Part shown: positions 43,401-52,447 of the stretch, piece after piece | How the letters are laid out: each line of letters starts with the position of its first letter | How positions within the stretch are numbered: the stretch's first letter is position 1 | Origin: Moesziomyces globuligerus | Lineage: Eukaryota > Basidiomycota > Ustilaginomycetes > Ustilaginales > Ustilaginaceae | Assembly (NCBI GenBank): GCA_030849465.1 | Contig: JARVLF010000013.1 | Span: 248,001-312,000 of the forward strand | Reading direction: 5' to 3' | Length of the DNA stretch: 64,000 nucleotides | The notes under the pieces: generated by a model | The model's database searches: none | The model's input: only the letters and a program-made list of their open reading frames with translations | What the model was told of the DNA's origin: nothing | Program-made: the position numbers and the translations under genes

Positions 43401-44060
43401 AACGCGCTGAGCGGCTCGGAGCCGTTCGACCTCAGCTCGGAGCTTCTCGAGCTCGCCAACGTCGACGCGGGCCGAGATGTTGTTGGCTGCAGGATCATGG
43501 TTCGTATCTGGTGGCTTCTTGGCCGTCCCTCTTGGCGGCCCTGCACCAGCATGGCGCGGCGGCTCGAGATTCGCTCGGGCCTCTCGCGGTTCATGTGTAC
43601 GAGTGTTGTTATGGGGCTGTGTTGTGGGCATCTGCTGTGACATGCGGATCGCCTCTTCTTCTACCTGGTCAAGCGCATGGTTGGTCGCCCACCACTGATC
43701 GTCGTCCTTATCTCCAAAATCTTCATCTTCCCTTAGATCTCGGACGATCACCTGGTCCGGGCCCGGGTCTGGGAGTAGGGTGGAGCTCGAGGGTCGAAAT
43801 GAGTTTGCGAGCTTGGAGGGGCCTGCATCAAGGCGCTGCTTCTTTGCAGCTGGCGGCACAAAGGCGCCCCTGCGGTTCGAGGCGCGTGACGAATCATCCG
43901 ATTGGAGGCGAAACGAAGAGTGCGTTGGAGGTGCAGCGACGTGGGCAGCTTGAGAAGCAGTGTAGGTGGCCTCTGCCTGGGCAAGGCTCTCCTCGAGCTC
44001 GGGGTCGAGAAGCTGCTGATCGTCAAAGAGCCGGTCGAACTCGTCTTCTTCGTCGCTCAT
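40455..44060 (-). CDS. ATRIP/Rad26/Lcd1-like DNA-damage checkpoint protein
   Basis: The 1201-aa product starts MSDEEDEFDRLFDDQQLLD, an acidic N-terminus like that of ATRIP-family proteins. A coiled coil at about 200-305 contains VDKLRQDAYRKSGEVAVVRQNL, which resembles the conserved coiled-coil segment of S. pombe Rad26 and A. nidulans UvsD (K-GE--IVR--L). The large C-terminal half is helical, as in the repeats of ATRIP, and the protein ends in an acidic motif HVIEIDDSD. ATRIP partners recruit the ATR/Mec1 kinase to RPA-coated single-stranded DNA. Sequence conservation in this family is low, so the call is moderate. The start is the ATG at 44060. It shares a promoter region with FEN1, another DNA-repair gene. 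Confidence 0.72.
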   Translation of the reverse strand: MSDEEDEFDRLFDDQQLLDPELEESLAQAEATYTASQAAHVAAPPTHSSFRLQSDDSSRASNRRGAFVPPAAKKQRLDAGPSKLANSFRPSSSTLLPDPGPDQVIVRDLREDEDFGDKDDDQWWATNHALDQVEEEAIRMSQQMPTTQPHNNTRTHEPREARANLEPPRHAGAGPPRGTAKKPPDTNHDPAANNISARVDVGELEKLRAEVERLRAAQRVQDEMVDKLRQDAYRKSGEVAVVRQNLTKLNLENSELREREVQREQEHRAALDRLQKDQERRLQRLETETAFRRVEQDTSRRIWPSSVARLPPVGLRDVDRRQESQVRAGLSTPTKANRFGVRGSGSSGNRQRFVDTTAHRQEPATPTRSAVRPAPHFPRPPTSAASAAKNKAFRGLQNSFADFGPVQEKIRQHRASPAKTGAAGALAPADWDADQSGPVDVMDDQDAVMAEDHHQASPLRSKPSRSFDAQPAAEDLSRQKEWRYLAAVSEILHQRTTIVSLLLSHESHKAAAPAAYPATSFNASGSCPPLQANKTSTAASTLSRLISASLVPDCPQAVVFRYRRAVETLLAHMSRATVMEAEEREDALRLLRSGGEHEDAEEMDFAFATMHLSHAVASSLMVMAGILLRVCQTDLLTDVLRLVSCLIAMLPRFWMDLECLQPDREADKDELVFFGGATDAVDGQGADVATPIHLREILAQCINDCRPQVARDAEVRDVSSRSTADTRHPNGDPDTRNEAGGWMLSMEAREDLLQGVVQVLEAMSQCPDTSMTASHHPLRVLQRTGALHKLLHPDRPSALIGRVVRMLSSAVSDAPLIHECLASKAESDASGRSHGRMGVQRAGARFPVLEVLVKHLVDRRFDLPEREWHALHRGILTFLTQAALHSADTLVVLADSAALLAALIRCLSLDADWIWIHSKPSFLLPPRLPKFRPASAADKGALVVDGSGADLVQATERIVMDTRLLNLLYNHPLPMTSDRARGFDRQDAERMGPISLAAKLDQPETYSMLNGIRQSFVVALSRIAFCSEPDWIAPERKMLAALLPDLRQGAVKAREEAQGSAAVDDDARWEMTDAEVVAEEVESEVAGLDRVSMLLEAIADVAGDLAELVLSPDEIDAIYDLLASEDEEAAEEERDAMDVDHDPPARARRASTEGASETESEPELQLRASSAARRKSTSPSKAARPQAAEKDVHVIEIDDSD

Positions 44061-44280
44061 GCTGCCGTGGGCGTCGGACTGGGGAGACCCAGATATCAAG
44101 TGCCGATTCAGCAGGGTCGATGTGTGGATTGCATCGTGACGCGGACGGCGACGATTCCGCGGTGGAAGCAGGCAGTTTGAAAGCTAGAAGGAGCAGCTGG
44201 ACCAGCTTCTGCGATGATGCGCACGATACGGAATGGCCGACTGAGCCGGACAGTGGTGGTGAGGCGGGTAGGCAGACAGG

Positions 44281-44325
44281 TGCCGAAAGTGCCGAAAGTG
44301 CCGAAGGTGCTGAAGGTGCGGAAAC
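44281..44325. repeat. 9-bp tandem repeat (tgccgaaag), five copies
   Basis: Five diverging 9-bp units of tgccgaaag lie in the 655-bp divergent promoter between the ATRIP-like gene and FEN1. I see no gene in that interval. Confidence 0.8.
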
Positions 44326-44715
44326 GCCCGAGAGCAAAGGATCGAGAGCTGAGCCGCAGATGAAGCCGAAATCACAGAATGCGCAGTCGTCGCGCGAGTC
44401 CAACACTTTTTTGGGCGCATCGGCGCTTTCCAACTCGGATTTGGGTTTGGCTTGGCCTCTCGGTCGGAGAAGCCGCCAGCCTCAGTCAGCAACGCGGCCT
44501 CGCCGACGCGCCGCGAGGCGAGGCGAGACGCGTAAAGAGCTCGTGGGTCCATCTGGCGGCATGTGGAGCTGCTGCTCGCTTTTCTTCTCGCTCAGGGTCT
44601 CTGCTCAAATGACACACCCACAGCCGACTTCATCTTGGCAGCACTCCCCCTTCCCGTCACCCACCACATCCACCACCTCCCCTTCTACGCGCATAGCCGC
44701 CCGCATAAGCTCACC

Positions 44716-45926
44716 ATGGGTATCAAAGGCCTCACCGCGCTCATCTCGGACGAGGCGCCCGGCGCCATCAAGGAGATGGAGATCAAGACCTATTTCGGCC
44801 GCAAGGTGGCCATCGACGCCTCCATGTCGCTCTACCAGTTCCTCATCGCGGTGCGCCAGAACGACGGACAGCAGCTCATGACAGAGTCCGGCGAGACCAC
44901 CTCGCATCTGCTCGGCTTCTTCTACCGCACACTCCGCATGATCGACTACGGCATCAAGCCCATGTATGTCTTCGACGGCACGCCGCCCGATCTCAAGAAG
45001 GAGCTGCTCCAGAAGCGTTTCGGCCGCCGCGAGGAGGCGCGCGAGCAGGAGGAGGAGCAGAAGGACGTCGCCGACGTCGAAAAGATGGACCAGCTCGCAC
45101 GTAGGCAGGTACGCCCGACACGGCAGCACAACGAAGAGGTGCGCCAGCTGCTCAAGCTTATGGGCATCCCGTGCGTCATCGCGCCCTCCGAGGCAGAGGC
45201 ACAGTGTGCGGAGCTCGCTCGTGCAGGCAAGGTCTATGCTGCAGGCTCCGAAGACATGGACACGCTCACCTTCGGAACTCCCATCCTACTCAAGCATCTC
45301 ACCGCCTCCGAGCAGAAGAAGCTGCCCGTCCACCAGGTCGATCTGCCCAAGGCACTCGAGGGTCTGCAGATGTCCATGCCTCAGTTCATCGATCTTTGCA
45401 TCCTTCTCGGCTGCGACTACCTCGACCCCATCAAGGGTGTTGGTCCCAAGACCGCGCTCAAGCTGATTCGCGAACACAAGACGCTCGAAAATGTCGTCGA
45501 GCATCTCAAGGAAGAGGGAAAGAAGAGCGTCCAGATCCCCGAACATTGGCCCTTCCAGGCCGCGCGCAAGATCTTTGAGAACCCAGACGTGCTCAAGGGG
45601 AGCGAGCTCGATCTCAAGTGGGAGACTCCGGACGTGGAGGGCATGGTCAAGTTCCTCTGCCAGGACAAGGGCTTCTCCGAAGACAGGGTCAGAAAGGGTT
45701 GCGAAAAACTCCAAAAGTCTCTCAGCCAGAAACAGCAGGGCCGCCTCGACGGCTTCTTCACGTAAGTCACACTCTCGACTTGCTCGCGTACACATTTGCA
45801 CGAAGCTGACATTCCTTCCCTCCCTCACTTGCCGTTCGCCATCGCAGCGTCAAGTCCGGCACACCCGCACCAAAACGAAAGGCCGACGACGACAAGAAGG
45901 GCGCCAAGAAGAAGGGTAAGAAGTGA
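44716..45926 (+). CDS. RAD27: Flap endonuclease 1; two exons
   Basis: Exon 1 is 44716-45761 and exon 2 is 45848-45926, with an 86-nt intron (GTAAGT donor, CGCAG acceptor, phase 2), giving 374 aa. FEN1 removes 5' flaps during Okazaki-fragment maturation and base-excision repair. The N-terminus [11 protein letters not shown]34 in [18 protein letters not shown], the acidic [12 protein letters not shown] and GSEDMDT clusters, and [18 protein letters not shown] give the full metal-binding set. The PCNA-binding PIP box QGRLDGFF ends exon 1. The second exon encodes only the basic tail ([18 protein letters not shown]). If the intron is kept, a stop follows one codon after the PIP box. Confidence 0.97.
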
Positions 45927-46092
45927 TGCCCAGTCACTTCGTCTCCCTACCAGCTATCACTCTTCGCTCGGCGGTGTGGACCGGCTGTCCTCTGCCTGCA
46001 CGCAATGATACCATTCGACTCGGTCACAAGCATGTTGTTACGACAACCGCAAATTTGTGAGCCCAGACACAGGAGACGGAAGGAGGCAGTTG

Positions 46093-46774
46093 CTAAGGAA
46101 GGGGCGGAAGGATATTAGAGAACGGCATCGCGGCTCGGAGGAGGATGCGTTCGGTGAGCAGTGCTTCGTGAGCCACCGCAAAATGGAGCCGCTCGAGTCG
46201 ATTCAACTGACCGGTCAACGGCTCTAGATGGTCTGGGTTCCTGAGCACGTCGAGGAGCCGATCGAGCTTGTCGCTAAGCATGGTGAGCGGGACGATGTGC
46301 TGGGCGCGAATGTTGGTGGGATGCAAGGCGTTCTGCATTTGCCATCTAGCCGTCCTTGCTGCCGCTTGCATCTGCAGGAGCACCACACCTACCCACCACC
46401 GAAAGTGTTTCAGCCACACTAGAAGAAGCAACGGCGGAAGGGCGGGGGACAGGCTTACCTTGCATTTCTTTTGTGATTGGGCTGTTCGGGTGTTGGATCA
46501 GCCAAGTGGTGTCGGTATGCAGGCTGTCGAGATGGTCGCCGGCAGTAAGGCTGATGTAGCCGTCGTGGCTTTCGATCAGTCGACGGTATCGTGACATGGT
46601 TGACGTCGGTCGGTTGAGAGGCCAAGGCGGTCGAACCGGCGCATAAACGGTCGGGTCAGACTGCATCAGATGCATCGGCGTCAACAGAGAGGTGTACATG
46701 CTGAGGTACTCCTCCGGCCGCGGCGCCACCACCACCGCCACCAGCAGCGCAAGGATCCACCAGAACAACAGCAT
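46093..46774 (-). CDS. Secreted PPWP-family protein, copy 1 of 7; two exons
   Basis: Exons are 46774-46459 and 46388-46093, with a 70-nt intron (GTAAGC donor, GGGTAG acceptor, branch-like GGCTGAAAC, phase 1), giving 203 aa. A signal peptide (MLLFWWILALLVAVVVA) is followed by a Tyr-rich stretch, the PVRPPWP motif at about 46-52, a DGYISLTAGDHLDSLH segment and, in exon 2, a helical domain with ALHPTNIRAQH. There is no cysteine in the protein. The acceptor was fixed by alignment with the other six copies, all of which have a 296-nt last exon. Function is unknown; secretion plus local duplication suggests an effector. An out-of-frame ATG sits 10 bp before this start. Confidence 0.85.
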
Positions 46775-46821
46775 CGTGTTTCATGGTTGAGACCATCTGA
46801 ACAAATGCGGAACGCCCTCCT

Positions 46822-46828
46822 CTTATAT
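46822..46828 (-). promoter_or_regulatory. TATA box of secreted PPWP-family copy 1
   Basis: A TATAAG-type element on the minus strand lies about 50 bp before the start codon, the same place as in the other copies. Confidence 0.6.
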
Positions 46829-47109
46829 GTGCGTTGTTTGGCGAGGCAGGGCATCAAATGATGTTGCGACTGTGTTTGTCTTCATATAGCCCAGTCGAGC
46901 TCGTTCATAACGCTTGGCAGCGGCCCCCCTTTCTTTCTCCCACGCTTGTCACATGCACGCCAGCCAATGCGGCGATCCGAAGGCATCGCTGTGGGTCCAC
47001 ATTTCACTCGTACCATGCGCTTCTGTCGATCGAGTCATGGCTTTCATCAGCGCTTTCATGGCAACCGCAACTCTATCAGCGCTAAGGACACGTCCAACGT
47101 AAGCGAGCT

Positions 47110-47786
47110 CTAAGAAAGGTGTGGAATGGCGGTCGACAGAGGCACCGCGGCCTCGAGGAGAACCGTTTCCGCGGACAGCTGATCGTAAGCCGCTTTGAAC
47201 TGCACTATTTCGAGCGGAGTCAAGCGTCTCGTCAGACGCTCTTGGAGCACTGGATAGCTCAGGATGCGTAGAAACGCGGAAAGCTTGCGACCGACGTTAT
47301 CTATCGAGACATAGTGTTGAGCACGCACGTTGGCGGGATGCAGAGCGGTTTGGATCTGGAACGCCGCGTGTCGTGCTGCGTCCTGCATCGCCGCGAGCAG
47401 CTCCACTAATCATCTGACACCATCAGCCACTTACTTGAACAGCGAAGCAGGAATGAGGGTCAAGGCTTACGTTGATTGTATCGGGCAGCGGGATGATGTT
47501 GATGGCGGAGGAGCCACATTGCGTGTTCGTGAAGCGCGTCGAGATGGTCGCCAGCAGTTGGACTGAGGTAGGCATCGTGTTCATGCAACAGCCGGACGTA
47601 CTCTTGCATGGTGGCAGATCGACGATCAGAAGGCCACGGCGGTCGGACTGTTGCGATCACTCGTGGATGTGGCCGGTACAGCCCCACTTGCGTCGTCACC
47701 GCGTTGTAAAAGTCAATGTAAGGCTCCGGCGGAGGCCCTACAACCGCCACGACCAGAAGAGCCAGGATCCAGCCTAGCACCAACAT
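47110..47786 (-). CDS. Secreted PPWP-family protein, copy 2 of 7; two exons
   Basis: Exons are 47786-47471 and 47405-47110, with a 65-nt intron (GTAAGC donor, GATTAG acceptor, phase 1), giving 203 aa. The signal peptide is MLVLGWILALLVVAVVG. The motif reads TVRPPWPSDRR, followed by HDAYLSPTAGDHLDALH and exon 2 with MQDAARHAAFQIQTALHPANVRAQH. It is closest in exon 1 to copy 1, its neighbour in the same orientation, and likely arose from it by tandem duplication. It has no cysteine. The open frame continues far upstream to 48005, but the signal peptide and the TATA box at 47833-47840 place the start at 47786. Confidence 0.86.
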
Positions 47787-47832
47787 CGTCGTTGTGCCGG
47801 TTGAGATCCTCCAACACTTCTTGAACCCGAAT

Positions 47833-47840
47833 CTATATAT
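47833..47840 (-). promoter_or_regulatory. TATA box of secreted PPWP-family copy 2
   Basis: An ATATATAG element on the minus strand lies about 50 bp before the start codon. The remainder of 47841-48214 shows no gene. Confidence 0.6.
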
Positions 47841-48214
47841 CTCCGGCGATGTCCCCACACTCATGCCACTGGTCGCGTCGGCCTCATAAGACACGCTCCC
47901 GTTGTCGCTCGACAGCACATCAAAACCACTGGACAACATTCCAAAGCCACCTCTTGCGTCCCACTTTCCACTTGCCTTCCGCTTCTGCCGGTTGACTTGT
48001 TGCACAAGCTCACGCCACTACCTTCATGTGAAGGTGCATAGTTGGACTCGTCCTCATCGCTACAGTGTCTTCCATCGTATCCATTTCCAATTCCTTCGCA
48101 TCAGCACACGTATGCTCTCTGACATCACCCCGAGACACACATGCACAACTTGTTCGCCCGAGATTTGGCCTTGCAAGTGAGGTGGCTGTCGTGCTGGGCT
48201 GACAAGCTAGCTGG

Positions 48215-48901
48215 CTAGATGCGGTGTGGGACTGTAGAAGCCAGTGGCATTGCGGCGTTGATGAGGGCTCTTTCAGCCACCAGATGACGGTGAGACCTGA
48301 GGAAGCGGTCCTTCTCGAACTGGTTCAAGCGGTTCGTCACGCGATCGAGCTTGTCCTGGTCGCGAATCAGGTGCATGTAGCTTCCAAGCCTGCCCTCGAG
48401 ACTGCGCAGCGCAGCAATATGCTGAGCCTCGACGTTGACCGGATGCAAAGCGGATGCGATCTCATGCCTAGCCTGTACTCCAGCAGTCTCCATCGACCGA
48501 AGCATCTCCACTAATCACCACATCAAGAAGCATCAGTCACACTGATTCTAGCGAAGTTCACAACCGAATCAGTGCTTACGCTGGTCCGCTCGAGCTCGCT
48601 CGTGATAGGGATGCCGGAGGACCCACAGGATGTTGGCATGGAGGTAGTCGAGGAGATCGTCGCCGATATCGGGAGAGACATAGGCAGGATGTCTGAAGAG
48701 TTCGCGCACGTATAGATCCAGCGTGGGCTCTGGGTTGTCGACAGGCCAGGGTGGATGGAACGGGGCAACAAAAGACGGTGCCTCAACGTAGAGCTGTTCA
48801 GGCCTCAGCAGCATCGCATAGAAGTTGGCGTACTGCTGCGGATATGCTGTCGCCACCGACACTGCCCAAGAGAGCGCAGCGGCCCAGCGGAGGAACAACA
48901 T
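48215..48901 (-). CDS. Secreted PPWP-family protein, copy 3 of 7; two exons
   Basis: Exons are 48901-48580 and 48510-48215, with a 69-nt intron (GTAAGC donor, GATTAG acceptor, branch-like GACTGATG, phase 1), giving 205 aa. The signal peptide is MLFLRWAAALSWAVSVATA. The mature start YPQQYANFYAMLLRP is nearly shared with copy 5, so these two form a subgroup. The motif reads PFHPPWPVDNP, with His in place of the usual Arg. Exon 2 contains ASALHPVNVEAQH and ends AAMPLASTVPHRI. No cysteine is present. The upstream open frame to 49165 includes a relic of another copy (49103-49159) and is not part of this gene. Confidence 0.86.
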
Positions 48902-48953
48902 GGTGATACGATGGTGGGCGTCCAGACCCTGCCAAGCTCCTTTGGGCCAGGCT

Positions 48954-48959
48954 CTTATA
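48954..48959 (-). promoter_or_regulatory. TATA box of secreted PPWP-family copy 3
   Basis: TATAAG on the minus strand lies about 55 bp before the start codon. Confidence 0.6.
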
Positions 48960-49102
48960 CAGCCACAGATGGCGAAACTCGCCTCGAAATGATGTTCATC
49001 CTCGAGCGTGCGCTTTCGTTTTCGATCGAGCTCGCAATTCCACCAAGTCAATAATCCATTCTTCATCTGCGGCGATGCTCGGTCACACCCGCTCAATCTC
49101 AG

Positions 49103-49159
49103 CTCGACGTGATGCGGGAGAGTATTGGCCAACGGCATGGCGGTCTCGCTGAGGATTTC
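49103..49159 (-). pseudogene. Relic of a PPWP-family last exon
   Basis: Nineteen codons on the minus strand read EILSETAMPLANTLPHHVE. This matches the C-terminal ends of the intact copies (for example ERALINAAMPLASTVPHRI in copy 3), with the stop position now a Glu codon. Nothing before it on that strand aligns to the rest of the gene. It is best explained as the last trace of a deleted copy lying between copies 3 and 4. Confidence 0.65.
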
Positions 49160-49324
49160 ATTCATGACATGATATCATGTGCGGTGATGCAGGGGGTTCA
49201 CAGCACGAGGAGATCACCGAGATCAGAGGTGGGGACACGGGGCGCTTCTGTTGGCAGGCGCATCTGATCAGCGGCTGTGTCATAGCGGGTGATCATTTTG
49301 TAGCTTCGACGGGCTGTTGTCGTT

Positions 49325-49331
49325 TATAAAA
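49325..49331 (+). promoter_or_regulatory. TATA box of secreted PPWP-family copy 4
   Basis: TATAAAA lies 52-58 bp before the start codon of copy 4. Confidence 0.65.
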
Positions 49332-49382
49332 GCACGAGTCGGTGGCGTAGTGCATGAGGGTCTGAACTCGCACGTTTCCACG

Positions 49383-50059
49383 ATGCTACTGATCGCATGG
49401 CTCATGGTACTGCTTGCCGAGACGGTGGTGGCGCCGCACGTGCATGCTTACGCCAGGCTGTATGAGATGCTGCTGGCGCCCAGTCATCTGTACACAGCTC
49501 AACCCGCCGTGCTTGCACCGATTCGCCCACCCTGGCCTGTCGTCAACCCAGGGCCCGTCGTGCAGCAATATCTGCACGCTCTGTACAACAATGACGCCTA
49601 CATCAGCCCTTTTATTGGTGATCATCTTGGCTTTCTCCAGACCGATGCCGTGTGGCTCATCAGCCATTCAACCGGACGGAGAGTCCGGCAAGATCAAGGT
49701 ACGCATCCCGACTCATCTGCAGCTTGGTTGAGACGATACCCGTATGGCTGATAGTTTGGGCAGAGGATATGCTTGAGACGGTGGAAGCGGCAGCAGCTCA
49801 AGCACGGTGGGAGATCACGACCGCATTACACCCTGTCAACGTCGAGGCTCAACACGCCTCTCCACTGCGCAGGGTCGAAATCACGCTCGAGGGCTTCCTA
49901 TCGCTGGTGCGACATCCAGAGCATCTGGAGCGTGTGACGAACGAGCTCAGTCCGTCCGAAATGCTCCGTTTCCTCGAGGCACTCCGTCTGCTGGTGGTCG
50001 AAAGGACCCTCATCATCGCCGCCAGGCCTCTGGTCACGACCCGGCCCCACATGGTCTAG
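49383..50059 (+). CDS. Secreted PPWP-family protein, copy 4 of 7; two exons
   Basis: Exons are 49383-49698 and 49764-50059, with a 65-nt intron (GTACGC donor, GGGCAG acceptor, branch-like GGCTGATAG, phase 1), giving 203 aa. The signal peptide is MLLIAWLMVLLAETVVA. It reads YARLYEMLLAPSHLYTAQ, then PIRPPWPVVNPGP and NDAYISPFIGDHL. Exon 2 has VEAAAAQARWEITTALHPVN and ends AARPLVTTRPHMV. It has no cysteine. It is the first copy on the plus strand and is divergent from copy 3. The ATG is chosen because the signal peptide and the TATA box both point to it. Confidence 0.87.
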
Positions 50060-50359
50060 CAGGCTTCACCGATCTGTCTGAACGAGCCAAATGAACAACT
50101 TGCGTTTGCTGTACTTGAATGAGGCTGGGTATGAGGCTGCCGAGGCGTGTCTAGGATACGGTGGGTGTAAAGTGCTGCTGTGCATGTAAATTTGAGATGG
50201 AGACCGAGCGGACATGACGCCGTCGAGCAGTCCGTCGGATGTCTTCGAGCATCACCACATATTTAAAGTGGCACCCAACCACAAGGAGTCGAGCCTTGCT
50301 TGCCGCATCTGTAGCAAGCCCGGAACGGAGCGCTGTTGCTCGAATCATCGTACGCAAGA

Positions 50360-51057
50360 ATGCTGAAGCTACTCGGCTGGGCCTTAGCGATCTTCACTGG
50401 AGTAGCGATGGTGGATGCGTACCCTACGGAGTACGCAAACCAGTACGCTATGCTGCTCAGGCCCCAAGAGCTCTATACGGACCAGCCGAGTTTCCATGCA
50501 GTGATCCGGCCCCCTTGGCCTCGTGAAAACCCGAGGCCGATGATGGAGCAGTATGCACGTTTGCTCAGATACGATAATGCCTACATCCCTCTCCCTAATC
50601 CGGTCGACGATGCTCTCGACCTTCTCCACGCCAAGACAAGATGGGTCCTAGCGCATCCCGGCAGCGCGAGAGCTCGAGAGAAACAAGGTAAGGGCGCAAC
50701 CGCCCTCGAGCTCGCCCGTACGTGTGTAGCTGACCAAGGTGTGATTTTGTGTGGTGGCTAGTGGCGATGCTACAGACGATGGAAGATGCAGCGATGATCG
50801 CTAGGATGGAGATCAGGTCTCCTCTGCATCCGCTCAACGTCGAGGCGCAGCACGTCGTTCCTCTGCGCGACCTCGAGCGCAGGCTTGGAAGCTTCCTGCA
50901 CCTGATCCGCGACGAGGACCTGTTTCGTCGCGCGACGAATCAGCTGTATCCATCCGAGTCGAACCGCTTCCGCACGCTCCAACGTCAGCTCGAAGCTGAA
51001 AGAGCACTCATCAACGCCGCGATTCCACTGGCCGATACCTTTCCTCATCGCTTCTAG
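50360..51057 (+). CDS. Secreted PPWP-family protein, copy 5 of 7; two exons
   Basis: Exons are 50360-50687 and 50762-51057, with a 74-nt intron (GTAAGG donor, GGCTAG acceptor, branch-like AGCTGACC, phase 1), giving 207 aa, the longest copy. The signal peptide is MLKLLGWALAIFTGVAMVDA. The mature start YPTEYANQYAMLLRP groups it with copy 3. The motif reads VIRPPWPRENPRP. The usual GDHL after the AYI segment is changed to NPVDDALDLLH. Exon 2 has RSPLHPLNVEAQH and ends AAIPLADTFPHRF. It has no cysteine. A weaker TATTTAAA element lies about 95 bp upstream. It follows copy 4 in tandem. 51058-51366 holds no gene. Confidence 0.87.
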
Positions 51058-51366
51058 CCTAAGTCAATCGGATGTACGCTACCGTACTTCCTTTTCTGTT
51101 TCAGCTAGCTTTCGCATTCACTCGTGTCGGCGCCTCCCTCTGTACGACGACGAAAGCACTCGTTCAATCTCGATTGTGAATCTGCACTTGACTTCATTGT
51201 GTCAACGTGTATTCTGGCCCCTTTAACCTCCTGTGTCATGACTAGCGTTCAAATCGGCATCATCACATGATGCCGAGTCTTCATGTGTGGGACCGCATAT
51301 GGTGGCATTCGACCTCGTTGCTGCGCGTCGCTTCGACATGTCTGATTTCAAGCTCTTCGGGGACTG

Positions 51367-52054
51367 CTAGGGCAAGCGAGGCAGGGTGGTGGCCAGAGGC
51401 ACAGCCGCACTAGTGAGGACCCGTTCGAAGAAGAGGACGCGATGAGCCTCGAGGAAGCGAATCAACTCTGGGCTGCTCAGCAGATTGGTCACACGACCGA
51501 GATTATCGGGGACGCGGAAGAGGAGCAAGAAGCGTCCTAGGCTAGCGTTGAGCCTGAGTACTGGATGTATGTGCTGAGCGACGACGTTGGTGGGATGCAG
51601 GGCGGTCTGCATCTCCCGCTTTGCTTGTGCCGCGGCGGCTTCCATCTCTCGAAGCAATTGCGCTTACCATTCCGCACGCAAAGTCAGCCTCACTGGTTCC
51701 CACGAAGCTGACGGAGATAGAAAGCTTACCTTGGATCTCGCGGACTCTCCGGCGGTCTGGGTGCTCGTACATTCGAACCGCGTGCATCGTGTTCTCATGG
51801 AGCGTCTCGATGTGATTGCCAGCATCGAGACCGAGGTAGGCATCGTGGCTGGAGAGTGCACGAACGTACTGCTCCATCACGGGCCCCGGGTTGTCTACCG
51901 GCCAGGGTGGACGGATCGAGGCGACCGCTGACGGCTCCGCCGTATCGAGCCCAGTTGGCGTCAGCGTCCTCGCATACAGATTGGCGTACGACTGTACATC
52001 TGGTGCTACCACCGTCGTGGCCAGCAGCAGCAGCAGCCAGCCGAGCAGCAACAT
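51367..52054 (-). CDS. Secreted PPWP-family protein, copy 6 of 7; two exons
   Basis: Exons are 52054-51730 and 51662-51367, with a 67-nt intron (GTAAGC donor, branch-like GGCTGACTT, phase 1), giving 206 aa. The acceptor is an unusual AAG (51664-51663 on the minus strand). It is supported because it is the only one that avoids the in-frame stop, keeps QLLREMEAAAAQAK in frame, and gives the 296-nt last exon of all other copies. The signal peptide is MLLLGWLLLLLATTVVA. The motif reads SIRPPWPVDNPGP, followed by HDAYLGLDAGNH. Exon 2 has QTALHPTNVVAQH and ends SAAVPLATTLPRLP. No cysteine is present. Confidence 0.84.
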
Positions 52055-52119
52055 CTTGATACAGCGGGCGGTGGATCGATGGGCTGTCAGTCTTTCGAAC
52101 GAGACTGGGAAACGTGCAT

Positions 52120-52126
52120 TTATATA
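52120..52126 (-). promoter_or_regulatory. TATA box of secreted PPWP-family copy 6
   Basis: TATATAA on the minus strand lies about 66-72 bp before the start codon of copy 6. I see no gene in 52127-52447. Confidence 0.6.
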
Positions 52127-52447
52127 AGCTTAGTCCCGGCCCGACGAGTCTTCGTCCCCACTCCGCTTCATGTCCAGGAATGGCAGCACCGAGAACATCA
52201 TACTGACAGCACAGAGCATGGCTTGAGCCGAACGTCGATTCCACCACAACAAGTGCTCATCGAAGTTCCGCGTGGTCCCACCTTTACCCACGGTTTTCAC
52301 TCGCCCTGCAGTTTGATATCGTGCCATCTCAAGTCTGACTCGAGCACTCGCAAATGGTGATGAGGCTTTCGGAAAGTTGCCTGAAGCGGGTGTCGCATTG
52401 GTGGTGTCAAACTGACTAGCGGAGGTGTGGGAGGGTGACTAGGCTGA

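Noticed and set aside
48902..49165. Upstream extension of the open frame of secreted copy 3
   Set aside because: It would bury the signal peptide inside the protein and includes the relic segment and the TATA box of copy 3.
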